The position numbers were made by a program, and so were the translations under genes. The notes under the pieces are model-generated. The model worked only from the letters and a program-made list of their open reading frames with translations. It was not told the DNA's origin and did no database searches. A DNA stretch of 24,107 nt, taken from Actinomycetes bacterium. GTDB lineage: Bacteria > Actinomycetota > Acidimicrobiia > Acidimicrobiales > RAAP-2. This document shows, one piece after another, positions 15,415 to 22,696 of the stretch. Within the stretch, counting starts at the first letter, position 1. Each line of letters starts with the position of its first letter. The stretch covers positions 1 through 24,107 of the forward strand of contig JAJYZN010000015.1 in assembly GCA_021799915.1 (NCBI GenBank), written 5' to 3'.

Positions 15415-16650
15415 ATGAGCAACGGACCAGTCCGGCGTTCCACCGCTAGCGGCGATCAGACCCCGAGCCTCCCCCGGAGAAGGGCCCCGAGCCCCCCCCG
15501 GAGAAGGGTGAGGAGGGGCCCTCGTCGGCGGGCGGTCGTCCTGATCGGCGCGCTCGTGGTCCTCGTTGGAGGCGGGGCGGCACTGTACCTGGGGCCGCTC
15601 GGCCCCGGCACGGGCGGTCGGGGCACCGGTGACCCAGGTCCGCCGACCAGCACCGGCTCCAGCACGACGCCCACTACGACGCCGGGCTCGTCCTCGACCA
15701 CGGTGCCGACACCGACGTCGGCGATCGGCCTGGCCGGGAGCTTCTCGGTGAAGGAGGTGTCGTTCACATTCGTCGATACCTCGCGGTTCGCAGACGTCGG
15801 CGGACACGACGTGCCACGTTCACTCCCCACGCTCGTCCGCTATCCCTCCGGCCCAGCCACGACCCAGGCCACGACCCAGTCCTCGACCCCAGCGGCTGTC
15901 ACGACCGGTACCGGCTCCCACCCCGCCAACTACCCGCTGGTGGTCTTCGCCCCCGGATACCTCCAGTGCCGTTCGGCCTACGCACCCCTCCTCCAGTACT
16001 GGGCCAGTGCCGGGTACGTGGTGGCCGCCGTGCAGTTCCCGCTCACGAGCTGCCACGAGCCGACAGGGGCCACAGAGAACGACATCGTGAACCAACCCGG
16101 TGACGTGTCCTTCGTGATCACCCAACTCCTGGCCGCCAGCAGCTCAGGGCAGGGTCCGCTGGCCCACCTCATCGACCCGGACCGGGTCGCGGTGGCCGGG
16201 CACTCCGACGGAGCGGACACGGTCGCCGCTGTAGCGGCCAACGGGTGCTGCGCCGACCCGCGAGTGCGGGCCACCGTGGTGCTGGCCGGTGCCGAGCTGG
16301 CCAGCATGGGTGGTGCGTACTTCGCCTCGCCCACCCAGCCGATGCTGTTCGTCCAGGGGACCGCCGACACCGTCAACGTGCCTTCGGACAGCCTGACCCT
16401 CTACAACCAGGACACCACCGGGATCCGCGACTATCTCCAGCTCGACGGAGCCACACACTTCTACCCCTACGAGGGTGGGGACCCGCCGGAGCCCACCGTG
16501 GCCGCGGTCACCCTGGACTTCTTGAACCTCTACGTCATGGGGCAGGCGAGTGCGGGCACAAGTATGCAGCATGCCGGAAACGTGCCGGGGGTCGCATCCC
16601 TGGTCGGTGGCGGTGTGGAGCCGCCGGTGGTGTCCACAGCGGCCGGCTGA
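15415..16650 (+). CDS. Membrane-anchored extracytoplasmic alpha/beta hydrolase
   Basis: After a basic, proline-rich cytoplasmic start (residues 1-40), one hydrophobic segment (VVLIGALVVLVGGGAALYLG) anchors or exports the protein. A Thr/Ser/Pro linker of about 40 residues follows. The rest is an alpha/beta hydrolase domain: LVVFAPGYLQCRSAYAPLL, the elbow GHSDGAD with nucleophile Ser264, likely Asp318 in FVQGTADTVNVPS and His348 in GATHFYPYEG. It resembles dienelactone-hydrolase or PAF-acetylhydrolase-like secreted esterases; the substrate is unknown. The ATG at 15415 has GAGAAG a few bases upstream. A 24-bp tandem repeat encodes part of the N-terminus. It is followed after 39 bases by a DtxR-family regulator gene with its own promoter-like sequence. 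Confidence 0.82.
   Translation: MSNGPVRRSTASGDQTPSLPRRRAPSPPRRRVRRGPRRRAVVLIGALVVLVGGGAALYLGPLGPGTGGRGTGDPGPPTSTGSSTTPTTTPGSSSTTVPTPTSAIGLAGSFSVKEVSFTFVDTSRFADVGGHDVPRSLPTLVRYPSGPATTQATTQSSTPAAVTTGTGSHPANYPLVVFAPGYLQCRSAYAPLLQYWASAGYVVAAVQFPLTSCHEPTGATENDIVNQPGDVSFVITQLLAASSSGQGPLAHLIDPDRVAVAGHSDGADTVAAVAANGCCADPRVRATVVLAGAELASMGGAYFASPTQPMLFVQGTADTVNVPSDSLTLYNQDTTGIRDYLQLDGATHFYPYEGGDPPEPTVAAVTLDFLNLYVMGQASAGTSMQHAGNVPGVASLVGGGVEPPVVSTAAG
15461..15508. repeat. In-frame 24-bp tandem repeat in the hydrolase N-terminus
   Basis: Two adjacent 24-bp copies (15461-15484 and 15485-15508) differ at one base and encode PSLPRRRA and PSPPRRRV. They enlarge the positively charged region before the membrane segment. 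Confidence 0.75.
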
Positions 16651-16676
16651 CCGGGGGCCAGGTCACGGTGGACCGG

Positions 16677-16682
16677 TAGGAT
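16677..16682 (+). promoter_or_regulatory. -10 element for the DtxR-family gene (leaderless)
   Basis: TAGGAT ends 7 bases before the ATG at 16690 and fits TAnnnT. The short GGCGGG in between is too close to the start codon for a normal ribosome binding site. Confidence 0.45.
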
Positions 16683-16689
16683 CGGCGGG

Positions 16690-17355
16690 ATGGAGAGCGG
16701 CTACCACCCCCCGGTGGAGGAGTACCTCGAAGCCGTGCACTCCCTGCTCGAGGAGGGGACGCCGGTAATCCAGGCCAGGATCGCCGAGCGCCTGGGGCTC
16801 TCGGCCCCCTCGGTCTCCGAGATGCTGGACCGCCTGGAGTCCGACGGGTACCTCCAGCGCGACGGTCGGGTGGTCGTGCTCACGCCGAAGGGCTCGGCGG
16901 TGGCCATGAAGGTGGTCCGCAAGCACCGGCTGGCCGAGCGCCTCTTGGTGGATGTGATCGGGCTGGAGTGGCACAAGGTCCACCGAGAGGCTGGTCGCTG
17001 GGAGCACGTCATCTCCGACGACGTGGAAGCCCGCCTGGTCGTGCTCCTCGGGGATCCCAGTACCTGCCCGCACGGGAACCCGATCCCCGGTTCGGGGTCA
17101 CCCACCTCGACCGCGGGGCAGGTGCCGCTGGCCGACGCCACCGCCGGCTCGACGGTGCGCCTGGAGCGCATCAGCGAGCAGGTCGAGCTGGACATGACCG
17201 CCCTCGCCTACCTGGACGAGCACGGCTTCACGCCTGGGGCCACGGCGTTCGTGTCACAGAAGGGGCCCGACGGGACGCTTCTGTTGGAGCTGGACGACTC
17301 CACCGTGGCATTCGGCCCGGATCTGTTCGCCCGCCTCTACGTGGTGGCCGCCTGA
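16690..17355 (+). CDS. DtxR/IdeR-family metal-dependent transcriptional regulator
   Basis: The 221-residue protein has the three-domain DtxR/IdeR layout: winged helix (about 8-70, with QARIAERLGLSAPSVSEMLDRLE as the DNA-reading helix region), dimerisation and metal domain (about 75-140), and a C-terminal SH3-like domain (about 150-221). Numbering tracks DtxR. Ancillary-site H79, E83 and H98 are kept, as are E105 and H106. The primary-site ligands M10 and C102 of DtxR are replaced by E11 and G102 (EAGRWEH). Metal preference may therefore differ from iron; MntR proteins also have an acidic residue at the first position. It probably represses metal uptake genes when metal is bound. No such gene is in this window. 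Confidence 0.9.
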   Translation: MESGYHPPVEEYLEAVHSLLEEGTPVIQARIAERLGLSAPSVSEMLDRLESDGYLQRDGRVVVLTPKGSAVAMKVVRKHRLAERLLVDVIGLEWHKVHREAGRWEHVISDDVEARLVVLLGDPSTCPHGNPIPGSGSPTSTAGQVPLADATAGSTVRLERISEQVELDMTALAYLDEHGFTPGATAFVSQKGPDGTLLLELDDSTVAFGPDLFARLYVVAA

Positions 17356-17360
17356 GCCCT

Positions 17361-17415
17361 GGGCGGGCGGCACGGGCGGGGCGACGCAGGCGGGGCGGGC
17401 GGCACGGGCGGGGCG
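17361..17415. repeat. Direct repeat of 23 bp in the 17356-17628 intergenic gap
   Basis: An identical 23-bp G-rich sequence occurs at 17361-17383 and 17393-17415 (period 32), starting 5 bases after the regulator stop codon. It contains runs of GGG and GGGG and could form a quadruplex or disturb polymerase. No mobile-element context is visible. Confidence 0.65.
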
Positions 17416-17482
17416 TGCGGTGAGGCTCGGCGCGTCAGGGTGCGGCAGGGCGCAGCGCCGCTCGCCTACGATCAGGACGGCC

Positions 17483-17638
17483 ATGCCAATCGCAAAAGCT
17501 GTGTCGGTCGCAGCGGCTGGAACGGTCACGTCGTTCGCAGCGGGTGCATCGTCCGCAGCACCGCACGTAGCCCACTACGGCAGGCAGCACACCACGACAG
17601 GCAGCACGAAGCGCCGGGGGAGAGAGGTATGGGAGTAG
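17483..17638 (+). CDS. Possible small leader ORF (51 aa) before the hydroxyacid dehydrogenase
   Basis: An ATG at 17483 opens a 51-codon Ala-rich frame beginning MPIAKAVSVAAAG. It ends at 17638, overlapping the dehydrogenase start by 10 bases. A TACGAT hexamer lies 10 bases upstream of the ATG, so the frame could be read from a nearly leaderless message and be coupled to the dehydrogenase. Third-position GC is clearly lower than in neighbouring genes, which argues against coding, and I recognise no family. The stretch may simply be the dehydrogenase leader RNA. Confidence 0.2.
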   Translation: MPIAKAVSVAAAGTVTSFAAGASSAAPHVAHYGRQHTTTGSTKRRGREVWE

Positions 17639-18861
17639 GGGAGGAGCGCAGGGCGCGCCGGATACACACCGTGGACGACGCCCGCCGCTTGGCCCGCCGC
17701 CGGGTCCCGGCGATGGTCTTCGACTACATCGACGGCGGGGCCGAGTCCGAGCGCACCATGCGGGCGAACGTTGAGGCGCTGGCCGCGGTCGAGTTCGTGC
17801 CCCGGATGGCGGTCACCGCCGGTACGCCGGGTCCCGATCTCACCACCACCGTCTTGGGGACGCCCCTGGCCCTGCCGGTGATCCTGGCCCCGGTCGGCTT
17901 CACCCGGAGCATGGACCCGGCGGGTGACGTCGCCGGCGCCCGTGCGGCGGCAGCTGCGGGGACGGTGTTCACCCTGAGCACGATGTCGGGACACCCGATG
18001 GAAGAAGTGGTCGCCGCCTACCGTGACCGGGCCGTCTCCGCCGACCGGGCCGGTGCCGAGGGGAGGGGGGGTGCCTGGTTCCAGCTCTACGCCCTGGGCG
18101 GGCGAAGGGGTGCCGAGCAGCTCGTCGAACGGGCCCAGGAGGCCGGTTACTCCACCCTGGTGGTCACGGTGGACACCCAGATCGTCGGGAGCCGGGAACG
18201 GGACCTGCGCCACGGGGCGTCGATCCCGATACGCCTGGATCCTCGCACCATGGTCCGGTTCGCACCGAAGGTGGTGGCCCATCCCCGATGGCTGTTCGAC
18301 GCCGCTCGGGACCGGTTCCACTTCGAGATCGTCCACGCCTCGTCGCTGGGAGGTCCCGACCAGCCGCTCTCGGCCGACGACGCTCTCATCCAGTGGGTCC
18401 TGTCGCCGGTCACGTGGGACGACTTCGAGTGGATCCGCCGGCGTTGGAAAGGTCCCGTCGTGGCCAAGGGAGTGCTCACCGGGGCCGACGCCCGTCGGGC
18501 CCTCGACAGTGGTGCGGAGGCGGTGGTGGTGTCGAACCACGGTGGTCGCCAGCTCGACGGCGCCCCGGCCACCATGCCGGCGCTGGTCGAAGTGGTCGAC
18601 GCCATCGGGGACCGGGCCGAGGTGCTGGTGGACGGCGGGATCCGGCGGGGTTCCGACGTGGTACGGGCGCTGGCCCTGGGGGCCCGGGCGGTCATGGTGG
18701 GCCGCCCGTGGGTCTACGGGCTGGCGGCGGCCGGGGAACCCGGGGTGAGCCGGGTGCTGTCCGTCCTGCGGACCGGGATCGACCGGACGTTGCGCCTGAT
18801 GGGCAGCCCGTCGGTCCAGGCACTGGACCGGAGCTGGGTCCGCGTGCCCGATGGTCGATGA
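17629..18861 (+). CDS. FMN-dependent alpha-hydroxy-acid dehydrogenase (LldD-like)
   Basis: The enzyme oxidises a 2-hydroxy acid such as L-lactate or glycolate to the keto acid using FMN. The pattern starts with VFDYIDGGAESE (about 26-37), then the FMN-site PVGFTRSMDP, WFQLYALGG with the catalytic-site tyrosine, and TVDTQIVGSRERDLRHG. SNHGGRQLDG holds the base His304 and substrate-binding Arg307, and VDGGIRRGSDVVRALALGA and VGRPWVYG bind the FMN phosphate. Length is 410 residues. The ATG at 17629 follows a strong GGGGGAGAGAGG Shine-Dalgarno, so upstream in-frame codons are rejected. The MFS gene overlaps its end by 11 bases, suggesting uptake and oxidation of one substrate. Substrate identity is not fixed by the sequence. 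Confidence 0.9.
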   Translation: MGVGEERRARRIHTVDDARRLARRRVPAMVFDYIDGGAESERTMRANVEALAAVEFVPRMAVTAGTPGPDLTTTVLGTPLALPVILAPVGFTRSMDPAGDVAGARAAAAAGTVFTLSTMSGHPMEEVVAAYRDRAVSADRAGAEGRGGAWFQLYALGGRRGAEQLVERAQEAGYSTLVVTVDTQIVGSRERDLRHGASIPIRLDPRTMVRFAPKVVAHPRWLFDAARDRFHFEIVHASSLGGPDQPLSADDALIQWVLSPVTWDDFEWIRRRWKGPVVAKGVLTGADARRALDSGAEAVVVSNHGGRQLDGAPATMPALVEVVDAIGDRAEVLVDGGIRRGSDVVRALALGARAVMVGRPWVYGLAAAGEPGVSRVLSVLRTGIDRTLRLMGSPSVQALDRSWVRVPDGR

Positions 18862-20359
18862 GCTCGAAGGCGCCACCGCACCGGCGCTGAACGGCGCCAC
18901 CGTCACCGGGGGCGGTCCTGTCGCCAAGGTCCTCTCGGCGTGGCCGATGTGGGTCCTCGGCCTCGTGGCCATGATCGACAGCGTCGACCAGTACATCGTC
19001 CGGGGATCGGCGCCCCAGCTCCGGACGGCGTTCCACGTGGGCAACATCGCCATCGCCGTGCTGTTCTCGGCGTTCATCTTGGTGAACGGGGTGGTGACCG
19101 TCCCCGCCGGCTACATGGGAGACCGGTGGAATCGCACCAGGGCCATGGCCATCACCATCGCCCTGTGGTCGCTGATCAGTGCCGCCGGCGGGGTGGTGCC
19201 GTCGTCGGCCTTCGCCGCCCTCGTGGTGGTGCGCGGGATGCTCGGGTTCGGCCAGGCGATCACCGACCCGTCGGGGTCCAGTCTCCTGGCCGACTACTAC
19301 GGCATCGAGCGCCGCGGCCGGGCATTCTCCGTCCAACAGTGCCTTACCTTCGTCGGGCTGGGTGTAGGACTCGAGCTTGGGTCCCTCGTGGCCACACACC
19401 TGTCCCACTTCGATCCGGCCGGATGGAGGCTGGCGTTCTTCATCTCGGCCATCCCCGGTTTGCTCATCGCCGCGTTGGTGTGGTGGCTCCCCGAGCCCCG
19501 GCGGGGATCGGCCGACCGAGCGCACGTCACCCGCTCCCGGGGGGTCGAGCTGGAGCGGGGCTCGACGGGGGACGGGGAGTCGCTGTTCCCCGAAGGCCTG
19601 GGATCGTTTTTCGTCTCGATGGTGCGGGGTCTCGGGGCCGACGTTCGGACCATCCTTCGCATCCCCACGATGCGCTACGCCCTCATCGGCGTGTCGGCCA
19701 TCTTGTTCACCGTTACGGCGGTGGCGTCGTGGATGCCGCAGTTCTACGAGGACCAGCTCCGCTTGACCCAGACGTCGGCCACCACGGCGTTCGGTGGGCT
19801 CGTGATCCTGGCCGGGATCCCCGGCACCATCGTGGGAGGGCGTTTCGCCGACCGGTGGGTCAACCGGTTCCTCGGCGCCCGGGTGGTGATCCCCGGCGTC
19901 TGCCTCCTGATCAGCGCCAGTCTGTTCATCGTCTCGTTCCTCCCCATGCCCTTCGCCGGGGTCTACGCCGCGCAGCTTCTCGGGTTCTTCGCCGCCACCT
20001 TCGCCATCCCTGCGCTCAGGGCCGGACTGTCGGACTCGGTGCCGGCCCATCTCCGGGGCACGGGGTTCGCGGCGTTCAACTTGGCGTCGGTGGTGTTCGG
20101 AGCCGCGGCCGCTCCGCTCGTGACGTCGTTCGTCGCCAGCCGGTTCGACAACAACTTCCGCACGGCGTTCCTGATCGTGATGCCACTGGCCTACGTCGGG
20201 TCGTACTTCTTGCTGCGCGCCCGACGCCACATCGAGGCCGACACGGCCAAGATCTTCGAGGCTGTGGTCGAGGCCATGTCCGCCGAGCAGGCGGCGTCCC
20301 GTGGCGTCATCGAAGGCATCGGGAGCGGCGACGACTCCGGCGGTGGCCAACCTGAGTAG
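18851..20359 (+). CDS. Major facilitator superfamily transporter
   Basis: The 502-residue protein has about twelve hydrophobic segments in two bundles. The MFS loop 2-3 signature is visible as GYMGDRWNRTRAM, and its counterpart in the second half is GGRFADRWVNRF. A hydrophilic central loop (about 215-255) joins the bundles. After the last membrane segment there is a hydrophilic tail of about 45 residues. The layout resembles spinster-like and organic-acid MFS carriers. The start overlaps the dehydrogenase stop by 11 bases, so the two are co-translated and the carrier most likely brings in the 2-hydroxy acid or exports the keto product. That is inference from position. Confidence 0.88.
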   Translation: MVDELEGATAPALNGATVTGGGPVAKVLSAWPMWVLGLVAMIDSVDQYIVRGSAPQLRTAFHVGNIAIAVLFSAFILVNGVVTVPAGYMGDRWNRTRAMAITIALWSLISAAGGVVPSSAFAALVVVRGMLGFGQAITDPSGSSLLADYYGIERRGRAFSVQQCLTFVGLGVGLELGSLVATHLSHFDPAGWRLAFFISAIPGLLIAALVWWLPEPRRGSADRAHVTRSRGVELERGSTGDGESLFPEGLGSFFVSMVRGLGADVRTILRIPTMRYALIGVSAILFTVTAVASWMPQFYEDQLRLTQTSATTAFGGLVILAGIPGTIVGGRFADRWVNRFLGARVVIPGVCLLISASLFIVSFLPMPFAGVYAAQLLGFFAATFAIPALRAGLSDSVPAHLRGTGFAAFNLASVVFGAAAAPLVTSFVASRFDNNFRTAFLIVMPLAYVGSYFLLRARRHIEADTAKIFEAVVEAMSAEQAASRGVIEGIGSGDDSGGGQPE

Positions 20360-20408
20360 GGAGGAATTGGTGGGCCGCCCGACGACCCCCGGAGTCGGAG
20401 CGGCGTGC

Positions 20409-20708
20409 CTACACCGGTTCGATCCGGGACCGGACGTTCCAACGGCGGAGCGCACGGACGGCCTGGCGGGCTCGGTCCTGGGCCAGGACCGCGGCGACCG
20501 CCTCCCCGGTGGTGTGGACCTTCAGGGCCAGGGCCGCCGCCTCGTCGGGCGTGTACCCGAACAGGGTGACGCACGCTCCCTCCACCTCGGCGAACGTGGT
20601 GACGTTACTGTCGAGGATCACCACCGCGTAGAGGTCGTCGAACACCTCCCCCACCTGTTCGGCGATGCGGTCCTGCTCTCTCACGTCAGGCATGGTGGTC
20701 GCTGGCAC
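20409..20708 (-). CDS. clpS: ClpS-like adaptor with altered degron-pocket residues
   Basis: The 99-residue protein has the ClpS fold pattern: YAVVILDSNVTTFAEVEGACVTLFGYTPDEA, then ALALKVHTTGEAVAA and a C-terminal strand ending RSRIEPV. ClpS delivers N-end-rule substrates to ClpA or ClpC. Compared with E. coli ClpS, the amino-group ligands N34 and D35 are D33 and S34, M40 is F39 and the gate M62 is A61, while H66 is kept as H65. The pocket may thus have different selectivity or the protein another role. The start is GTG at 20708, chosen because an AGGAG lies 8 bases upstream; the ATG at 20693 is too far from it. It is convergent with the MFS gene and alone. Confidence 0.78.
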   Translation of the reverse strand: MPATTMPDVREQDRIAEQVGEVFDDLYAVVILDSNVTTFAEVEGACVTLFGYTPDEAAALALKVHTTGEAVAAVLAQDRARQAVRALRRWNVRSRIEPV

Positions 20709-20767
20709 CTGAGGCGCTCCTCGTGTGTCGGTCCCCTAACCGGTAGCGTACCGTCCGGGCATCGGCC

Positions 20768-20812
20768 GGCCGGACCGGCCGGACCGGCCGGACCGGCCGG
20801 ACCGGCCGGACC
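20768..20812. repeat. Five perfect tandem copies of a 9-bp repeat
   Basis: GGCCGGACC is repeated five times without a mismatch between the divergent ClpS-like and alpha/beta hydrolase starts. Each unit contains the palindrome GGCC/CCGG, so the array can fold on either strand. It begins 59 bases upstream of the ClpS-like start and ends 34 bases before the hydrolase ATG. A short CGGTA-GCG-TACCG inverted repeat at 20741-20753 lies beside it. Copy number is likely to vary between strains. Confidence 0.9.
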
Positions 20813-20846
20813 CTACTGGAGGGCCACGGCGAGGTGAAGGGGTGAG

Positions 20847-21755
20847 ATGAGCGACTTCGAGCTCGAGCACGTGGAGATCCACGGGCACCGCGTCGGGTAC
20901 CGTCACGCCGGCCAGGGGCCGGCTCTGGTCCTGCTCCACGGGATCGCCGGAAGCTCAGATGCATGGCGTGAGGTGATGCCCGAGCTGGCTCGCCGGTTCG
21001 AGGTCGTGGCGCCGGACTTCATGGGGCACGGCGACTCGGCGCAGCCGTTGGGGGACTACTCCCTCGGGGCCCACGCCAGTGGCGTGCGGGACCTCATGGG
21101 GGTGCTCGGGATCCCTGCGGCCACCATCGTCGGGCAGTCCTTCGGCGGGGGTGTCGCTCTCCAGCTCGCGTACCAGCACCCCGAGTGCTGCCAGCGCCTC
21201 GTCCTCGTCGACAGCGGCGGCCTGGGCCGGGAGGTGAGCTGGCTCCTGCGGCTCTTCGCCCTTCCGGGAGCCGACGTGGTGATGCCGGTCCTGTTCCCCG
21301 GGTTCGTCCGGGACGCCGGTGACGCCGTGTCGGGCTTCCTGTCGCGCTTCGGCCTCCGGTCGGCCAGGGCCGAGGAGATGTGGCGGTCCTACTCGTCGTT
21401 GAGCCGACCGGACCACCGGTACGCCTTCGTTCGGACCCTGCGGTCGGTGATCGATCCGGGTGGCCAGGCCGTGAGCGCGTTGGACCGGCTGTACCTGGCA
21501 GCCAACGTGCCCACGCTGATCGTCTGGGGCGACCGCGACCAGATCATCCCGGTGGCCCACGCCCATGCTGCCCACCGAGCCATCCCGGGGAGCCGCCTCG
21601 TGGTCATGGAGGGTGTCGGGCACTTCCCCCACGTCGAGGCGCCGGGGCGTTTCGTCGAGGTCGTTAGCGAGTTCATGGTGACCACGCCGGCGGCGCACGC
21701 CACGGGCGAGCAGCTTCGGGCTCTCGTGGCCCAGCGGCAGCGGGAAGCGTCCTGA
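20847..21755 (+). CDS. Alpha/beta-fold hydrolase
   Basis: This 302-residue cytoplasmic hydrolase has the usual triad: oxyanion segment LLHGIAGSSDAW, nucleophile Ser98 in GQSFGG, Asp231 in WGDRDQIIP and His259 in GVGHFPHVE. A helical cap lies between about 130 and 210. It resembles epoxide-hydrolase/haloperoxidase-type and esterase members; the substrate cannot be deduced. The ATG at 20847 has AAGGGGTG just upstream. It starts 34 bases after the 9-bp repeat array and is followed after 53 bases by the DMT-type gene on the same strand, so the two may form an operon. Confidence 0.88.
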   Translation: MSDFELEHVEIHGHRVGYRHAGQGPALVLLHGIAGSSDAWREVMPELARRFEVVAPDFMGHGDSAQPLGDYSLGAHASGVRDLMGVLGIPAATIVGQSFGGGVALQLAYQHPECCQRLVLVDSGGLGREVSWLLRLFALPGADVVMPVLFPGFVRDAGDAVSGFLSRFGLRSARAEEMWRSYSSLSRPDHRYAFVRTLRSVIDPGGQAVSALDRLYLAANVPTLIVWGDRDQIIPVAHAHAAHRAIPGSRLVVMEGVGHFPHVEAPGRFVEVVSEFMVTTPAAHATGEQLRALVAQRQREAS

Positions 21756-21808
21756 CCACCTTGGCCTACCAAGCTCTCGCCCGGGCCATAGGCCCCGAGT
21801 AGGCGGCG

Positions 21809-22696
21809 GTGGTCTACATCTTCGCCATCGCCGCGGCGATGGTCAGTGCCACTGCCGGCGTGACCCAACGTCTGGGCCTCGAGACCGCGCCGGCCGAATC
21901 GGCAATGCGGATCGGCCTGCTGACCCACGCCGTGCGCCGACGTGTCTGGCTGGTCGGGTTCGTCCTCCTCTTGGGCCAGTTCGTGCTCCAGGCCACCGCT
22001 CTGCGGTTCGGCCAGATCAGCGTGGTCCAACCCCTGCTCACCTTGGACCTCCTCTTCGTCGTGGCCATCCTGGCCACGGTGTTCCACCGACGCCTCGGCT
22101 GGAGGGAGTGCGTGGGTGCGGCCACGATCGTCGCCGGCCTGGCCGGGTTCCTGGCCCTGGCCGCGCCGTCGGTGGGCCGGGGGCTGCCGAGCAGTGGTGC
22201 GTGGGGGGCGGTCACGGCGGTGGCCGTGGTCGTGGCCGCCGTGCTGGTCGTCACCACCCGGTGGGGACCCCGTTGGTGGAAGGCTGCCGCCTTCGGCTCG
22301 GCAGCGGCGGTCCTGTTCGCCTACAACGCCGCACTCACCAAGGCCACCACCACCCTGATCACCCGGGGCTGGAGCCACGTGTTCGTGAACTGGGAGCCCT
22401 ACGCCATCGGCGTCACCGGGTTGGCCGGCTTCTTCCTCCTCCAGAACGCGCTGCACGCCGGACCCATCGCTGCATCCAGGGCCTCGATGGTCGTGGTCAA
22501 CCCCCTCGCCAGTATCGTCATCGGCAGCACCGTGTTCGCCGAGCACCTTCGCGACGGTGGGTGGTACGTGGCGGCCGAGTCGGTGGCGCTGGTGGTCCTC
22601 TGCGCCGGCGCCCTCCTCCTCGCCCAGTCACCTCTGGTGTCGGCGGCCACCATCGACGGCGAGCACAGCGAGCGGCTGGGCGCCGCGACTGCTTAG
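21809..22696 (+). CDS. DMT-type (EamA-like) multi-spanning membrane protein
   Basis: The 295-residue protein has about nine or ten hydrophobic segments with short loops, arranged like the drug/metabolite transporter superfamily, possibly the NIPA/magnesium-transporter-like group found in actinobacteria. It starts MVYIFAIAAAMVSATAGVTQ with no separate signal peptide. The second half carries the family-like stretch from ALHAGPIAASRASMVVVNPL to AEHL. The start is GTG at 21809 behind a TAGGCGG. The TAG stop (22694-22696) overlaps the stop codon of the convergent transglycosylase gene by two bases. The transported compound is unknown. Confidence 0.8.
   Translation: MVYIFAIAAAMVSATAGVTQRLGLETAPAESAMRIGLLTHAVRRRVWLVGFVLLLGQFVLQATALRFGQISVVQPLLTLDLLFVVAILATVFHRRLGWRECVGAATIVAGLAGFLALAAPSVGRGLPSSGAWGAVTAVAVVVAAVLVVTTRWGPRWWKAAAFGSAAAVLFAYNAALTKATTTLITRGWSHVFVNWEPYAIGVTGLAGFFLLQNALHAGPIAASRASMVVVNPLASIVIGSTVFAEHLRDGGWYVAAESVALVVLCAGALLLAQSPLVSAATIDGEHSERLGAATA

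Noticed and set aside
17629..18861. Mycofactocin-type MftD identity for the FMN dehydrogenase
   Set aside because: No MftA precursor, radical SAM MftC or other mft gene is nearby. The 51-codon frame upstream lacks the MftA C-terminal signature.
18692..20455. A 587-codon minus-strand open frame opposite the MFS gene
   Set aside because: The plus strand encodes a clear MFS transporter. The antisense product is low-complexity and rich in Arg, Glu, Gly and His.
20768..20812. CRISPR-like array
   Set aside because: The units are 9 bp with no spacers; it is a simple tandem repeat and no cas gene is present.
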